Below, one piece after another: positions 35,322 through 46,207 of a stretch of DNA of 64,000 nucleotides. Location of the stretch: NCBI GenBank assembly GCA_003116995.1, contig BDSL01000011.1, positions 1,178,001 to 1,242,000 on the forward strand, in the 5' to 3' direction. The position numbers were made by a program, and so were the translations under genes. The notes under the pieces are model-generated. The model was not told the DNA's origin. It saw only the letters and a list, made by a program, of their open reading frames with translations, and searched no databases. Each line of letters starts with the position of its first letter. Within the stretch, counting starts at the first letter, position 1. This DNA is from Yamagishiella unicocca. Lineage: Eukaryota > Chlorophyta > Chlorophyceae > Chlamydomonadales > Volvocaceae.

Positions 35322-38300
35322 ATGGTGCTGCATGGCGGCAGCGGAGCTCCAGACGCACGGGCAGGGTCGGGCATCCTTTCGCAGGTCAGACGTTTAGCAA
35401 CCAGCATTCATCGAGTTGATTGGGCTGCCATTCCCTCGAGTGACCCGTGGAGCGAACCCAGGCGCTGATCGCACGGCTCGAACCTGCCAGCTTGCAACAC
35501 AGCTGCACCGCACATCCTCCAAACCTGAAAAGCATCGCATCTCTTCACGAAATAGGGAGACCGTCCGCGGCTGTAGCCCACCTTGCCCAGCTACCTTCCC
35601 TTTGCAGGCCCAGCCAGGCGTGCTGAGCCTGCCTGCCCGCTGGAAGGGTAACCAGCCAGCCGGCGCTGGCCTAAACAACCTGGGGAACTCATGCTATCTC
35701 AACTCCACACTACAGGTGGGCAGCATTGCTGTCTGATTCCATTCAGCCCTGGGCAAGCCCACGGCCGGCATCTTTTGCTCTCACACCTTTGACTTGGCAT
35801 CCCTGGGAAATCGGCATGCCCCCCCCATCAGCCTCCGGCCCTTTCAGCTCCCTCCCCAAACCCCTTCCCCCCCCGGCGGCCTCTCCCCTCCTACAACCCG
35901 CCCTGGCACTCTCCCCTCCCAACCCTTCTCCCCCGTCTCCTCTCCCCTCCCTCCCTCCCCGCCTCCCTCCCCGCCTCCCTCCCCGCTTTCCCCCTCTGCC
36001 AGTGCCTCGCCTACATTCCGCCACTCGGCCACCTCTGCCTCGCCCGCGTCCACTCGGCCGCATGCACCCGCACGACTGCGCCCGCGCCCGCCGCCTCCCT
36101 GGCGTCACGCCCCGGCCCCCAGCCGGCCGCTGCGCCCTGCACGTTCTGCATCATCGAGCGCCAGCTAGCCGCGCTGCTGCGCGGCCCACGGGTGTCCTCC
36201 GTCAGCCCGGGTGAGGTGGTTCGCAACCTGCACCTCTTCAGCCGCTCCTTCGTCAAGGGGCGCCAGGAGGACAGCCACGAGCTGCTCACGGCGGTGCTGG
36301 ATTTGATGGAGCGGGACGGACGCAGGGCGGCGGTGGCGCTGGGAGCGCCCAAGGTAGGGCTGGCCGCTTGCTCGAGGGAGGGTGTTGATTTGCCGCGGAG
36401 CGGCAGGGCGGGCGCGGACAGCGAGGTCCGGTGGAGGTTTCACGGCGGATGGACAGCGATGGATTGAGCGATCGCGGCGTTCGGGAAGGCTGCGGGTGGT
36501 GTGTGTGCTTTCGTTTACCGGGGTGTGCGAAGGGGCATATGTACGGGCTGTACGGATTTGAAGGGAGCCTGCGCGACACAGCTGGGTGCGGCCAGAAGCA
36601 TTTGGGAATTCCACACCGGACTGGCGGCCACTGACCAGCAAACCCCTCACGTCTCCACGCCCTTACGTGTGCTCCAGGGCTGCCGCACCATCGTGGAGGA
36701 GCTGTTCCTGGGTCGCTGGCAGAGCCAGGTCCGCTGCCTGGTGTGCGGCCACGAGTCGAACACCTACGAGTCGTTCGCAACGCTGCCGCTGGACATTGGG
36801 CAGGTGGGGCCGGGTGGGGTGGCGAGGGCAGTAGAGGACCACATATGAGGAAGAGGGGAGGGAAGGGTAACTCGAGGACGGCTCGGACCGGTGAGGGCAG
36901 CGAGGAGACCCGTGTAACGACGGTACAGGAGGAAGAGGAAGAAGCGCGTGGGGGGGAGGGCCTGGGTGGATGGTCCCAGGCGCAGGCGGGTTGGCTACTG
37001 ACACTGACGACCCTTACCGAAGTGCGGATACTCGTGTACACGGCTGTCGACACCCGTCCTCCGCTGCTGTATGATGCCTGCTTAATCCATCGCTGCTGCT
37101 GCTGCTGCCGCTGCTGCTGCTGCCGCTGCTGCTTCCATCAGGCCCGCACGGTGACGGAGGGTCTCCGCGCCTTCACGGAAGCGGAGCGCTTGGATGGGAG
37201 CAACAAGTTGAGCCAGGGGGCGAGGGAGGCGGGGACGGGGGAGGTTGAGAGGAGGGAGGGAGGCGGGGAGGGAGGCGGGGAGGGAGGCGGGGAGGGAGGC
37301 GGGGAGGGAGGCGGGGAGGGAGGCGGGAAGGGAGGGAGGCGGGGAACGAGCACGACGTTGCTTGGCGGGTTCGTTTCGGAGGCACCTCGTAGAGGACCGT
37401 GTCTCTCAACGCCCTCTGCAAATAGGAACAGGTGACCCTCTCGTAGCCGCGGGGAACACGCACGTGGCACCTGGTCGGGGACCTGGGCGGCACCTGCCGG
37501 GGGGGCTGGGCGGTACCGCTTAGTATGCATGCATGACCTATGCGTGCATGACCACCTTCACTCCGCCTGTTACAGTTCTAGACCCCGGCCCTTCCATGGC
37601 AAACACATCATCACCCCGGCCCCTCTATCGCTCTCCCGATGCCAGGTACAAGTGCGACCGGTGTCGGCAGTTGGTTCCGGCGGTTAAGCAAACCACCATT
37701 TGGGACGACCCCAACGTCCTGGTGATGCACCTCAAGGTGGGTGTCCGGTCGGCTCCATTCGGCTGCAGCCTGGCGCGATAACGAAAACCCTAAGCGTAGT
37801 CGGGCGTTCAGGAAACATGGTCGTTAACCCCTTGAGGGTACAGCTGAAACTCGGGAGGCGCGAGTTTAGACGCAGGCTGGGAGGGTGCCGTGGAGTGCGA
37901 GGGGTCCCAATTGGGGACACTGGTTGCATTTGCGTGGTGGGGAAGTTGATTTAGGTATGGGCACTGCAGGGCGCGGTCTGGAGGCTCCAAGCAGAGTCTC
38001 AAAACAGAGGCTCCAAGCAGAGTCTCCAAGTAAAGTCTCCCGCACGCTCTCTTACGGCATTACCCAGCCACTCGCGAAGGGCCTCACCTCGCCCGCCCCG
38101 TCCTTGCCCGCCGCAGCGCTTCGACGCAACCAGCCTGCTTGGCAAGATCACCCGCCACGTCGCCTTCCCAGAAACCGTGGACCTGCAGCCGTACATGACC
38201 CCACCCGCCGCCCGCCGCCGGGCAGAGCAGCAACACCAACAAGAGCAGCAGCAGCAACAAGAGGCCGCGCGGAACGGCCATCTGGAAGGCCCTCTCCACC

Positions 38301-39652
38301 GCCACCACCGCAACGAAGGTGATAGCAGCGACCACGACCATCAACCAGAAACACACGCGCACGCTCTGCAGGACCCATCCGTCACAGGTAATGGTAGCAA
38401 CCACCATCACCATAGCCACAAGCACGAAGACCGCCACGGCCGCGGGGCGCACCACCATCACCACCACCACCACCACCAGCAGGACTCGCAGCCTCCCGCA
38501 GCCGCGGCGGCCACCGTCGACGCGGACGGCGGCGGCGGTCGCAGCACCTACTCCCTGACCGGTGTCCTGGTCCACCAGGGCACCTCGCTCCACAGCGGGC
38601 ACTACTACGCCTTCGTGCGCGACTCGAACGACGGCTGGTCCTGCATGAACGACAGCCAAGTGTACGGCTCCTCCCTGGAGCAGGTACGACAGGAGCAGGC
38701 GTACCTGCTATTCTACACGAGGCAGAGCATGAAGCTGCCGCGGCCGCAGCCGGTGTCTCCGCCGCAGCCGGCGGCGGCGGAGGGGCCGCAGCCCGCGCCC
38801 CTCGTGGCGGCCGCCGGCGCCGCCGGCACCGCAACCCGTCAAGTGTACGGACCGCAGCTGCCCCCACACATGACCCGTGGGTCGGCCAACGGCAGCGCTC
38901 AGCCCGACAGCGGCGACGCCGCGCTGCCGCTGCGACCCGCGCGGCCAACACCGGCGGCGACGCCCACTGCTCGCCTGCCTGCGAAGATCACAGTATCGCC
39001 CAGGCCGGCGGCAGTCACTGTAGCCCGTGTCAGGCCCGCCACCGTGGCGGCCGCCTCGACCACGGCCAAGGCCAAGGCCCGTGTAGACAGTGCCAGTACG
39101 GAGGCCGCCGGCGCGGAAAACGGAAAACCAGCGACGGCGGCGGCGGCGGCGACAGAAGCGGCTGGTGGCCCGGCGACCGCAGACGCGGTCCCAGCGCCGG
39201 TCGCCGGCGCTGCCAACGCGCCGGCGAGTGGGCGGGCAGACGGCGCGGCCGCTGAGGCGCGCAAGCGCAAGCGCGCGTCCGCCTCGCTGGGCGACGGCGG
39301 CGCGGCGTGTATAGAGCAGCTGCGGGTGGCAGTTCAGGAGGAGGTGGCGGCGCATAAGGCGTGTGCGTCGTGGGGCGAGGGCGCCAAGCGGCTTCGGAGC
39401 TCCCTCGCGGGCATGCTGCGGGAGAGCGACTGGATGGTGCAGCTGCGGGCGTTGGTGCGAGCGATGCATCAGTCGGGTCTGACCCTGCAGGAGGTGCTGG
39501 CGTCGGGGCGTGGAGACGTAAGGCGGCGGGGCCTGAATCGCGCGATGCCGCCGGGCGTGCTCCGGTACGGCAGTGAAGAGCTGAGCAAGATGCTGCGGTC
39601 GCTGTTGTCGCTGGCTTGGCTGGGGGGGCCTGTCCCGGTGATGCTGCTGTGA
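35322..39652 (+). CDS. Ubiquitin-specific protease, USP36/42 (plant UBP23) type
   Basis: Cysteine protease that removes ubiquitin. Exons 35322..35384, 35608..35715, 36003..36353, 36678..36803, 37142..37206, 37646..37736 and 38117..39652 join in phase to about 779 residues. The Cys box GAGLNNLGNSCYLNSTLQ (catalytic Cys about 50) is close to the N-terminus. Next come CTFCIIERQL, GRQEDSHELL, the zinc-finger-like pairs CLVCGH and CDRC, RFDATSLLGKITRHVAFPE, and the His box VLVHQGTSLHSGHYYAFVRD (catalytic His about 430) with GWSCMNDSQV. Between DLQPYM and the His box is an insertion of about 110 residues, rich in Gln then His, unusual for the fold. After the domain a 320-residue Ala/Pro-rich tail ends in a predicted helical segment. 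Exon 1 (ATG at 35322, donor GTCAGA) is the least certain part. Confidence 0.92.
37261..37332 (+). repeat. 12-bp G-rich tandem repeat, USP intron 5
   Basis: About six units of AGGCGGGGAGGG, a purine-only strand, between USP exons 5 and 6. Confidence 0.93.
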
Positions 39653-40007
39653 GGACGGCGGCGGGGTGTGGGTGAGGCAGGTGGAGAGGGAGTAATGTGA
39701 ACGAGTGGGAAAGCGGGTGTATGGATGGGGGAGGAAAGAGAGAGGCAGATAGGGATGGGGGAGGAAAGAGAGAGGCAGATAGGGTTTGGAATGGACCGAG
39801 AGAGAGGAGTGATGAGAGGGGTGAGGCAGTGAGAGGAGCGGAGTGAAGTAGAGCGAGCGGGATGGCGCCAGTGCCGCTGCAAGCGCGGGAGTGAGCGGTG
39901 CGGGAAGGCGAGGAGCTCGCAGGGCAATGACGGCACTGGAGCGCCGAGCAGACGGCACTCGTCCGAGGTGTCGAGCATGTGGCGGTTCAGACCGAAGCGG
40001 TGGCGGG

Positions 40008-40012
40008 TGTAA
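40008..40012 (+). terminator. Candidate poly(A) signal of USP gene
   Basis: First TGTAA after the USP stop, 356 bases downstream. Confidence 0.4.
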
Positions 40013-40082
40013 GCAACCACGATGCAGGGGGGAGGGCGCAGCAGACGCGGACGCGCCACACCGCGAGCCTGCCGCAGCCACC

Positions 40083-40144
40083 CCGGGCAGCAGCGGCAGC
40101 AGCGGCAGCAGCGGCAGCAGCAGCGGCAGCAGCGGCAGCAGCGA
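40083..40144 (+). repeat. CAG/CGG triplet tract
   Basis: About 62 bases of AGCAGCGGC-type units downstream of the USP stop codon, beyond the candidate poly(A) signal. Confidence 0.9.
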
Positions 40145-40456
40145 TACCGGGAGGATGGATGGCTCATCAGCGCTCCAGGCTGCTGGTTGTTCCGGGCTGG
40201 GGTTTGTCTGCTTGCTTTTTGGGAGCAAGTGCAAGGCGCGGGCGAAAGGGGGGAGCTCGGCCGCGATGGCTGGCAGGACGTGGTGGGCTCGCAGACTGTG
40301 TGCGCGGTGTGGGAGAGGTGATGCTTAGCTGGGTGAGGTGCAGTCGGGGCCGTCGGGAGAGGTCGGAGGCACGTTGCTTGTCGGTGTCGGGACGACGAGC
40401 ATCGCTTGTCGGTACGTGTTTCGAACGCCAACGCGCGCAGGACAGGACAGTGCGTG

Positions 40457-40816
40457 GACACATGCGGATTCGGAGCTACGGCGACACATGCCGACACATG
40501 CGGATTCGGAGCTACGGCGACACATGCCGACACATGCGGATTCGGAGCTACGGCGACACATGCCGACACATGCGGATTCGGAGCTACGGCGACACATGCC
40601 GACACATGCGGATTCGGAGCTACGGCGACACATGCCGACACATGCGGATTCGGAGCTACGGCGACACATGCCGACACATGCGGATTCGGAGCTACGGCGA
40701 CACATGCCGACACATGCGGATTCGGAGCTACGGCGACACATGCCGACACATGCGGATTCGGAGCTACGGCGACACATGCCGACACATGCGGATTCGGAGC
40801 TACGGCGACACATGCC
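40457..40816 (+). repeat. 36-bp minisatellite, 10 copies
   Basis: Ten essentially identical 36-base units starting GACACATGCGGATTCGGAGC, with a partial eleventh. The unit contains an internal partial duplication (GACACATGC at both ends). Because 36 is a multiple of 3, several frames on both strands stay open and give 12-residue repeats; these are not taken as genes. Confidence 0.97.
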
Positions 40817-43397
40817 GACACATGCGGCCGCAGTGCGTTGCGGTGCTGCGTCGTGGTGACGGCACTGGCGCCTCTATGGCACGGTACAGCATGCAGGACG
40901 GGGGGCTCGAACCCGAGTAGGCCAGAGCCGGCAGGATTTGCGCCGCGGCTGAGGCAACGAGGGACCAGAGGGAGAACCAGGGAAGCCGCGGTACGGTGGA
41001 CTGGAACCCTCCCTTGAGTTTAATACCAGGTAGGGGGCCTTACGATGCCCGATGCAACGAGCGGAGTGAAATGTCGAGCAGCCGTTAGGTCATCACTGTT
41101 CGGTTGGTCACCCGGGCCCCCGGTGGTGCCGCCTGGAACACGGCGGAGAATTGCGCCAGACTAGTCGTGTCTGTGTGTTGATTTCGGTGCGCGCTTTTCA
41201 TTGTGCATCATGGCTGCATTGCTTGGCCCTTCGCGGGTGCTTCGACGGGCACGGTGCTTCGGGGGGCTGGGTGGTTGCAGCATCCCTTGCCTGCGGCGAT
41301 GAGACAGGTACCTGCAATGTGTATACACGACGACGACAGGGTACAACGGTACTTCAGCGGCGTTGCGTTGGTGTTTGAAAAGCAAATCTATCAGTACGAT
41401 GGATGGACCTGATCGCAGGCGCCTCTGCCTGGGTTAGTGCAGCGATTCAGGCGCGTTGCTGTTCGTGCGTGCCGTGGGCCCTTAGACAGTACGTCATACG
41501 GCAGGGCCGCGCGGACGTGAGTGCGGAGTTGCGGGCGCGTTGCGTTGGGATGCATCCCTCTGGACCGGAGGACTGGCTTCTCTTAATTATATGATGGGCT
41601 AGGCGATGCTGGGGACTCCCAAGGTGTAAGGCGTTCTGTTATGGCTCTTGAATTTCTAGGGGAGTGCAAATGGTTTTCCCCTGCTTCTAAACATGGAGAT
41701 GATGATACGTGCTATATGATTGCGTCAACTGCTCGGATATTTTAAAAGCAAGCCCAAACGAGCACGAAGTCGACGTGGGCCCAATCATTTATATGGCAGT
41801 CCCTGCAGTTCCGGGGTGCTGCCGATCCAGTGTCATGCCCCACAGCAGAGGTAACCGTTACAACAAGCAGAGGTACCTGCATCCGCGATAGACTCCCTAC
41901 GCCGAACGTCTAGGTACATGCTAGCATACAGGCTGCGTATGTGGGCTCCATGATATGCGCCAAACCTACGTGCATACTAACATCAGCCCTACGCAAATAC
42001 TTCAGTCTTAATCCAAGCGCTCCACCATCTTACCCACCATGAGTCCAGTAACGATTGCAGCAAATCAATTGCGCGCAGACTCCTCGAGCGTCCTAACTGT
42101 AGCTTCTAGTAAGTCAACTATTAAGCAGCCACTCGATCCAAATACCATATTCGGAAAACAGAACCTGAAAAAGCGAACATGCGTCGGGCGCTCCTCTGCT
42201 TGCTGCTGCTAATTCGCATCCGAACCGCCATACCGTCGGCTCCCAGGGTCGGCTCCAGTAATATTGCGACCAGTGCGACAGCCTGCCTACATCTGCCTAA
42301 GAGCCTAACACCCCACACAAGGGCCTGGCCCGATCAAGAACAGCTACGAGACGTAATAAGGCGCACCCCCCCCCTAACGTATGAAATTTAAACCCCTAAC
42401 GTATGAAAGCCTAAGCTGTCACAGACACACGCAAGATCAGCATCTGCCAGCACGCGCCCCGTTTCCCACATCGAAGGACGAAAAACAATCATAGTGTACC
42501 TAAATAACTGGACGAATCCATCACAGCAACATCCAGGACAGGCGAGCCTGTGTACCTCATCAGCGCAATAAGTGGTGGACAAGGAAAACCCATATGCGGC
42601 CTACCTGGCCCGCGTTGACATGGAACATGGAGATGGTGAACATTCGAACCCGAAAGGTCGTACGTACGCTGTCTACGATAGCTAGTGTGCGTACCTATAC
42701 GCAGGCTTATATGCCAGCTGGCCAGGAGTTCAGCTGGCCAGGAGTTCACGTTGATAATCTAGTCAAGATGACCTTTTGTTCATCTACATCGATCTACACA
42801 CAAGCTGGGCAGACGCGCACAGCATGGTGGGTTCTTAGGTTGCCCTCTCTCGTGAAGGGTCCGGCCGCCAGTCACCCATCCCGTGTATAGCACGGCGTGC
42901 GCGCATGCCGTACGTCGTTCCCAACATGTGAACCTTAGAAATGACATCGCTCACATCCAAAAAGCAGATTATTTGGACATGTGAAAATGCGCTTCCATGC
43001 GCAGATCAATCCGCGTATGGATGAAGAAGGCATTAAGTAGTAATGCAAGGATGTGTATGCGCTCGGTTGGCCTTTCCGTATGCCCCCAGGGTCGCGTGGA
43101 CGGATAATAAAACGTCGGCGCAGTTAACTTTATCGAGTCGCCCACCCACAGTAGCCAATCGACCAGACCCCGCCTCAATCCATGTCATCTATGAATCAAG
43201 ATTGCAGGTTTCTGTTACCACGCAGGAGGACAGGCTGGCTGCCTGGTGCCTTCGGAGAAATGCGGCGTTGCATGTTCGCGTGGCCCGACGGACGCAGCTG
43301 TCACCAACTGCTGCCGACGTCATCGACCCTCACCGACGCCAGCACATTGCACAGACGTCGCTGCTGACGCGCTTCCACACGTACGGCTGTAGGGACG

Positions 43398-44666
43398 TCA
43401 GCAGCTCCTCTTGCGGCTAAGCGCAGCAGCAGTGCCGCCGCCACCAGAAGACCGCTGTCCTCGCGCTTTCGCCGCCGCTGAGGACGCCGTGCAGCTGCAG
43501 CTGCCGCTGTGGCCCGCTTCCTGCTGCTGCTGCTGCTGCTTGGCTGACATCTGTTGCGTGATCCGGGACGCACGCTTCATTAAAGCGTGCGTCGCCGCCA
43601 TGTTGACCATACCCCGCGATAAGAGAGCAAACACGATGGGGTCGATGTCCGGGTGCTCTGGGCCGCCTGTGCTGCCCCGGCGCCCCCCGGCCTCGCGCCT
43701 GTAGGTCGCCTTGGCGCCGGGCGCTGAAGGCAACGGGATAGCCTGGCGGCCGGACGGCAGCGGCGAGGGCAGGCAGGAGGAGCGGCCGCTTGACGCTTGA
43801 ATCAGCGGTGAAGGGAGTAGGAGCGGTGAGGGCAGGGTGGACGTCGATGAATTCCGCGTCAGACGCACGCCTGGCGTGGACCCCGACCGGTGCCTAGTCG
43901 CTGCTGCTGCTGCTGCTGATGGCAAGGGGGGTGGAGGTGCGGGCGGAGCCGCTCGACCGCTCAGCCTGCGCTCGGCGCTGCTGGCGCGGTGCTGGCTGGG
44001 GGAGACTGCCGACGCCCGGAGGCTCTTTGAGGACGAGCTCCGTGTGTGGACGCTTCCCTGGTAAGGGTAGTAGGACGGGCTGGCATTCGAGCGTGTGGTC
44101 ATCAGGGGGGACGGCAGAGCGCTGCTGCTGTGCCCGCCGCAGCCACCGCCGCCGCCGCTGGTGCGTGTCGCATGGCTTTCCAGGCCGTCGAGGAGCAGGA
44201 TGCTTGAGGGAGGGCCGCTGATGTTGAGGGAGTCGCACTGCAGAGCGGCAGCGGCAGCGGAGATGGTGGCAGCAGCCTCGGGCCGCGGCCGGGAGTGTGC
44301 GTTCTTGGCGGGTTGATGGGCGCCGGACGCGGCACAGGCGGTGCCGGGGGCGGCTGCGGCTGTGGCCTTGTCGTCTTGGCGTCCTGTCGATAGAGAAGGG
44401 AGGTCAATGGGGAGGGGGGTGAGAGGAAAGGGGGGTTGATCGTGGGCGGGGCCAGCGGCGGCAGGAGGATGGGTGCGGAAGAGGGCTGCGAGACTGCACA
44501 TTGGGTTATGTTCGCGGGTATGAATTAATGTTGTCACACGCATACATACTTCAACAGAGGACGGACTGCGGCGGGTGTGACGCGACTGCGGCGGGTGTGA
44601 CGCAGCTGCCACAACAACGAAGGCATCGGGAGGTAGGCACGGTGTGCTGCGCGGCGGGTGTGGCAC
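43398..44666 (-). CDS. Ser/Pro-rich protein of unknown function
   Basis: A continuous minus-strand frame of up to 422 codons ending TGA at 43398. The part below about 44383 looks coding: it is rich in Ser, Pro and Ala with repeated (T/S)LPSPL motifs, poly-Ala, and Arg-Ser clusters, then a more ordered C-terminal helix (DPIVFALLSRGMVNMAATHA, then LMKRASRITQQMSAKQ, poly-Gln, basic RKRSC end). Above 44383 a good acceptor (TATCGACAG) in the same frame suggests a splice site, so the true 5' exon(s) may lie further upstream and the ATG at 44666 is doubtful. No domain recognised. The two LPSPL-type motifs and basic residues would suit a phosphorylated scaffold, but that is a guess. Confidence 0.55.
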   Translation of the reverse strand: MPHPPRSTPCLPPDAFVVVAAASHPPQSRHTRRSPSSVEVCMRVTTLIHTREHNPMCSLAALFRTHPPAAAGPAHDQPPFPLTPLPIDLPSLSTGRQDDKATAAAAPGTACAASGAHQPAKNAHSRPRPEAAATISAAAAALQCDSLNISGPPSSILLLDGLESHATRTSGGGGGCGGHSSSALPSPLMTTRSNASPSYYPYQGSVHTRSSSSKSLRASAVSPSQHRASSAERRLSGRAAPPAPPPPLPSAAAAAATRHRSGSTPGVRLTRNSSTSTLPSPLLLPSPLIQASSGRSSCLPSPLPSGRQAIPLPSAPGAKATYRREAGGRRGSTGGPEHPDIDPIVFALLSRGMVNMAATHALMKRASRITQQMSAKQQQQQQEAGHSGSCSCTASSAAAKARGQRSSGGGGTAAALSRKRSC

Positions 44667-46152
44667 TCCATCAGTCGTGGCAGTTCACAACAGAATAGAC
44701 TCCATACCAAAATGGACTACAAACCATTGGGCCCATCGCAGGTAGTAGTAATCGCAGGTGTGACAAGCAGGTGTGACAAGCAGGGGGGCACAGAAGAGGC
44801 TATGCGTGGAGGGGCGGGGGAGGCTCGTGTCTTGGCTGGGGCAGCGAGGTCGGCCTGCCGCGGAAGAGTGCAGGGTGGCGCCAAAATGTCACGAACCCTG
44901 CCTGACCGTATGGCCGTATACCTTTCGCGATCGCGGTTCCGCGGTGCTCGGATGCGCCCCTCTGAGGGCAAGTAGGCGCCTAGGACCAGGGAGGGAAAAA
45001 GGGCGGGAGTGTCAGGACTGTTTGTCAACTGATTGGGCAGTATGACCAGACAGCGGCCGTTCAATCGGTTTCTGCGAACAGAGCAAGGATAAGGAGAGGC
45101 TTTGTCCGGATAGGAAGCAGGGGTGCAAGGGCGTACGCGTTTCCGTTATTGGTCAAGCAATCACTTCCTGCCTACAACAGCACCAGGCTCTCACCGAAGG
45201 GAGGCTTTGGGGCCCGACAAAGTCTCCCGTGGAGCTCGTTTTGTCCTGCCGATTTGATTGCCGTGGACCTGTGCCATGCAAGCAGCAGAGCCAGCCCATG
45301 TTTGGCAGCCTATCAGCGCTCGACCAGCTTTTGGTTCGAGTGCTCGACGTTCGAACTAGGAAAGATGTAGCTGCCACCAGCCAGTCCGTGTGATCAATCC
45401 GCTTGTCATGAGTACATGTGCATCTAGCAGGTACGGTCTTGGGGCACTTGGTTGATCCCCTTTTTAAAAAGCCGAGCAGCGGTGGCCGAGCATGGCCGAG
45501 CCAGGCCTGATGACGAGCAAACGCATCACCGGTCGCATCGTCTTGCTTTGGCAACTGTCCCCCTGCCGAACTGTACTTTTATTTCACGGAATGTATGCTA
45601 TCTGGACTTACATGAGACGTTTGCGCAACGCTTGCGTGCGTCGTCGGAGCTGCCACACAACGCCCACCACCCTCGAAATGTGCGAAGACATGCTAGCTAC
45701 CTTCCGAAGTATATTGCAACAGTACAACCGAAGCACTCGTCAGAGCGTTGCCCTTCCGGGTGGCTATACTGTACGTGTTATAAGATAACGTTGCGATCGT
45801 CGATTACACGCGATGCTACCGACGCATGGTGGTACAGATAAACGGCAGGTTAATTGTAATCAAACGATCTCAGTCGAATTGGACAGGATGGCCGGTGGGT
45901 TCGCCAAATGCGTTGCCGCTTTGCGGTACAAGACCTGTCTACTCGAGCCGATTTGCTTCGTCTTTACATGTCGCAGTTTCTTTTTGATAATTAAGATGCT
46001 CGTATGTTGTATGCGTTTCTTACTTTTGGGGGCGACCTCTGTCCAGCCGCGACGAAAGCACGTTCGCTGCTGCATTCCTGGGCTGAGGTAGAGGTAATCA
46101 CAGAGACACCGACGCATTTAATTCGAGTGCTGAAAAGCCGCATTTCGTTAAC

Positions 46153-46207
46153 GTTAGCTGCATAGTGGACACCCCCTCATGCTGAGGATGTCCACTATGC
46201 AGCTAAC
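46153..46207. repeat. Perfect 19-bp inverted repeat (hairpin)
   Basis: GTTAGCTGCATAGTGGACA at 46153..46171 is exactly complementary to 46189..46207. The 17-base loop can itself pair (CCTCA with TGAGG around TGC), giving a near-continuous stem-loop of 55 bases. Confidence 0.93.

Larger units (their letters stand above)
39653..43397. other. 3.7-kb convergent spacer with minisatellite
   Basis: Holds the USP 3' region, with TGTAA at 40008..40012, a duplicated 30-mer at 39724..39783, a CAG/CGG triplet-rich tract (40083..40144) and a 36-bp minisatellite (40457..40816). From 41 to 43.3 kb the sequence is AT-richer and no exon is convincing; a 70-codon frame at 42179..42391 begins like a signal peptide but has no other support. 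Confidence 0.5.

Noticed and set aside
38708..40234. 508-codon minus-strand open frame
   Set aside because: Antisense shadow of the GC-rich USP C-terminal tail; Arg/Pro/Ser composition and no splice or family evidence.
40457..40816. CRISPR-like array
   Set aside because: Head-to-tail units with no unique spacers, in a eukaryotic genome.
39469..40821. 450-codon minus-strand open frame with 12-residue repeats
   Set aside because: It is the translation of the 36-bp minisatellite plus the shadow of the USP 3' end; several frames are open simply because the unit is a multiple of three.
40890..40920. Second tRNA-like T-loop (GGGTTCGAGCCC, minus strand)
   Set aside because: No acceptor, D or anticodon stem could be built around it.
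42179..42391. 70-codon frame starting like a signal peptide
   Set aside because: Only the first ~20 residues look meaningful; no introns, no conserved pattern, AT-rich spacer.
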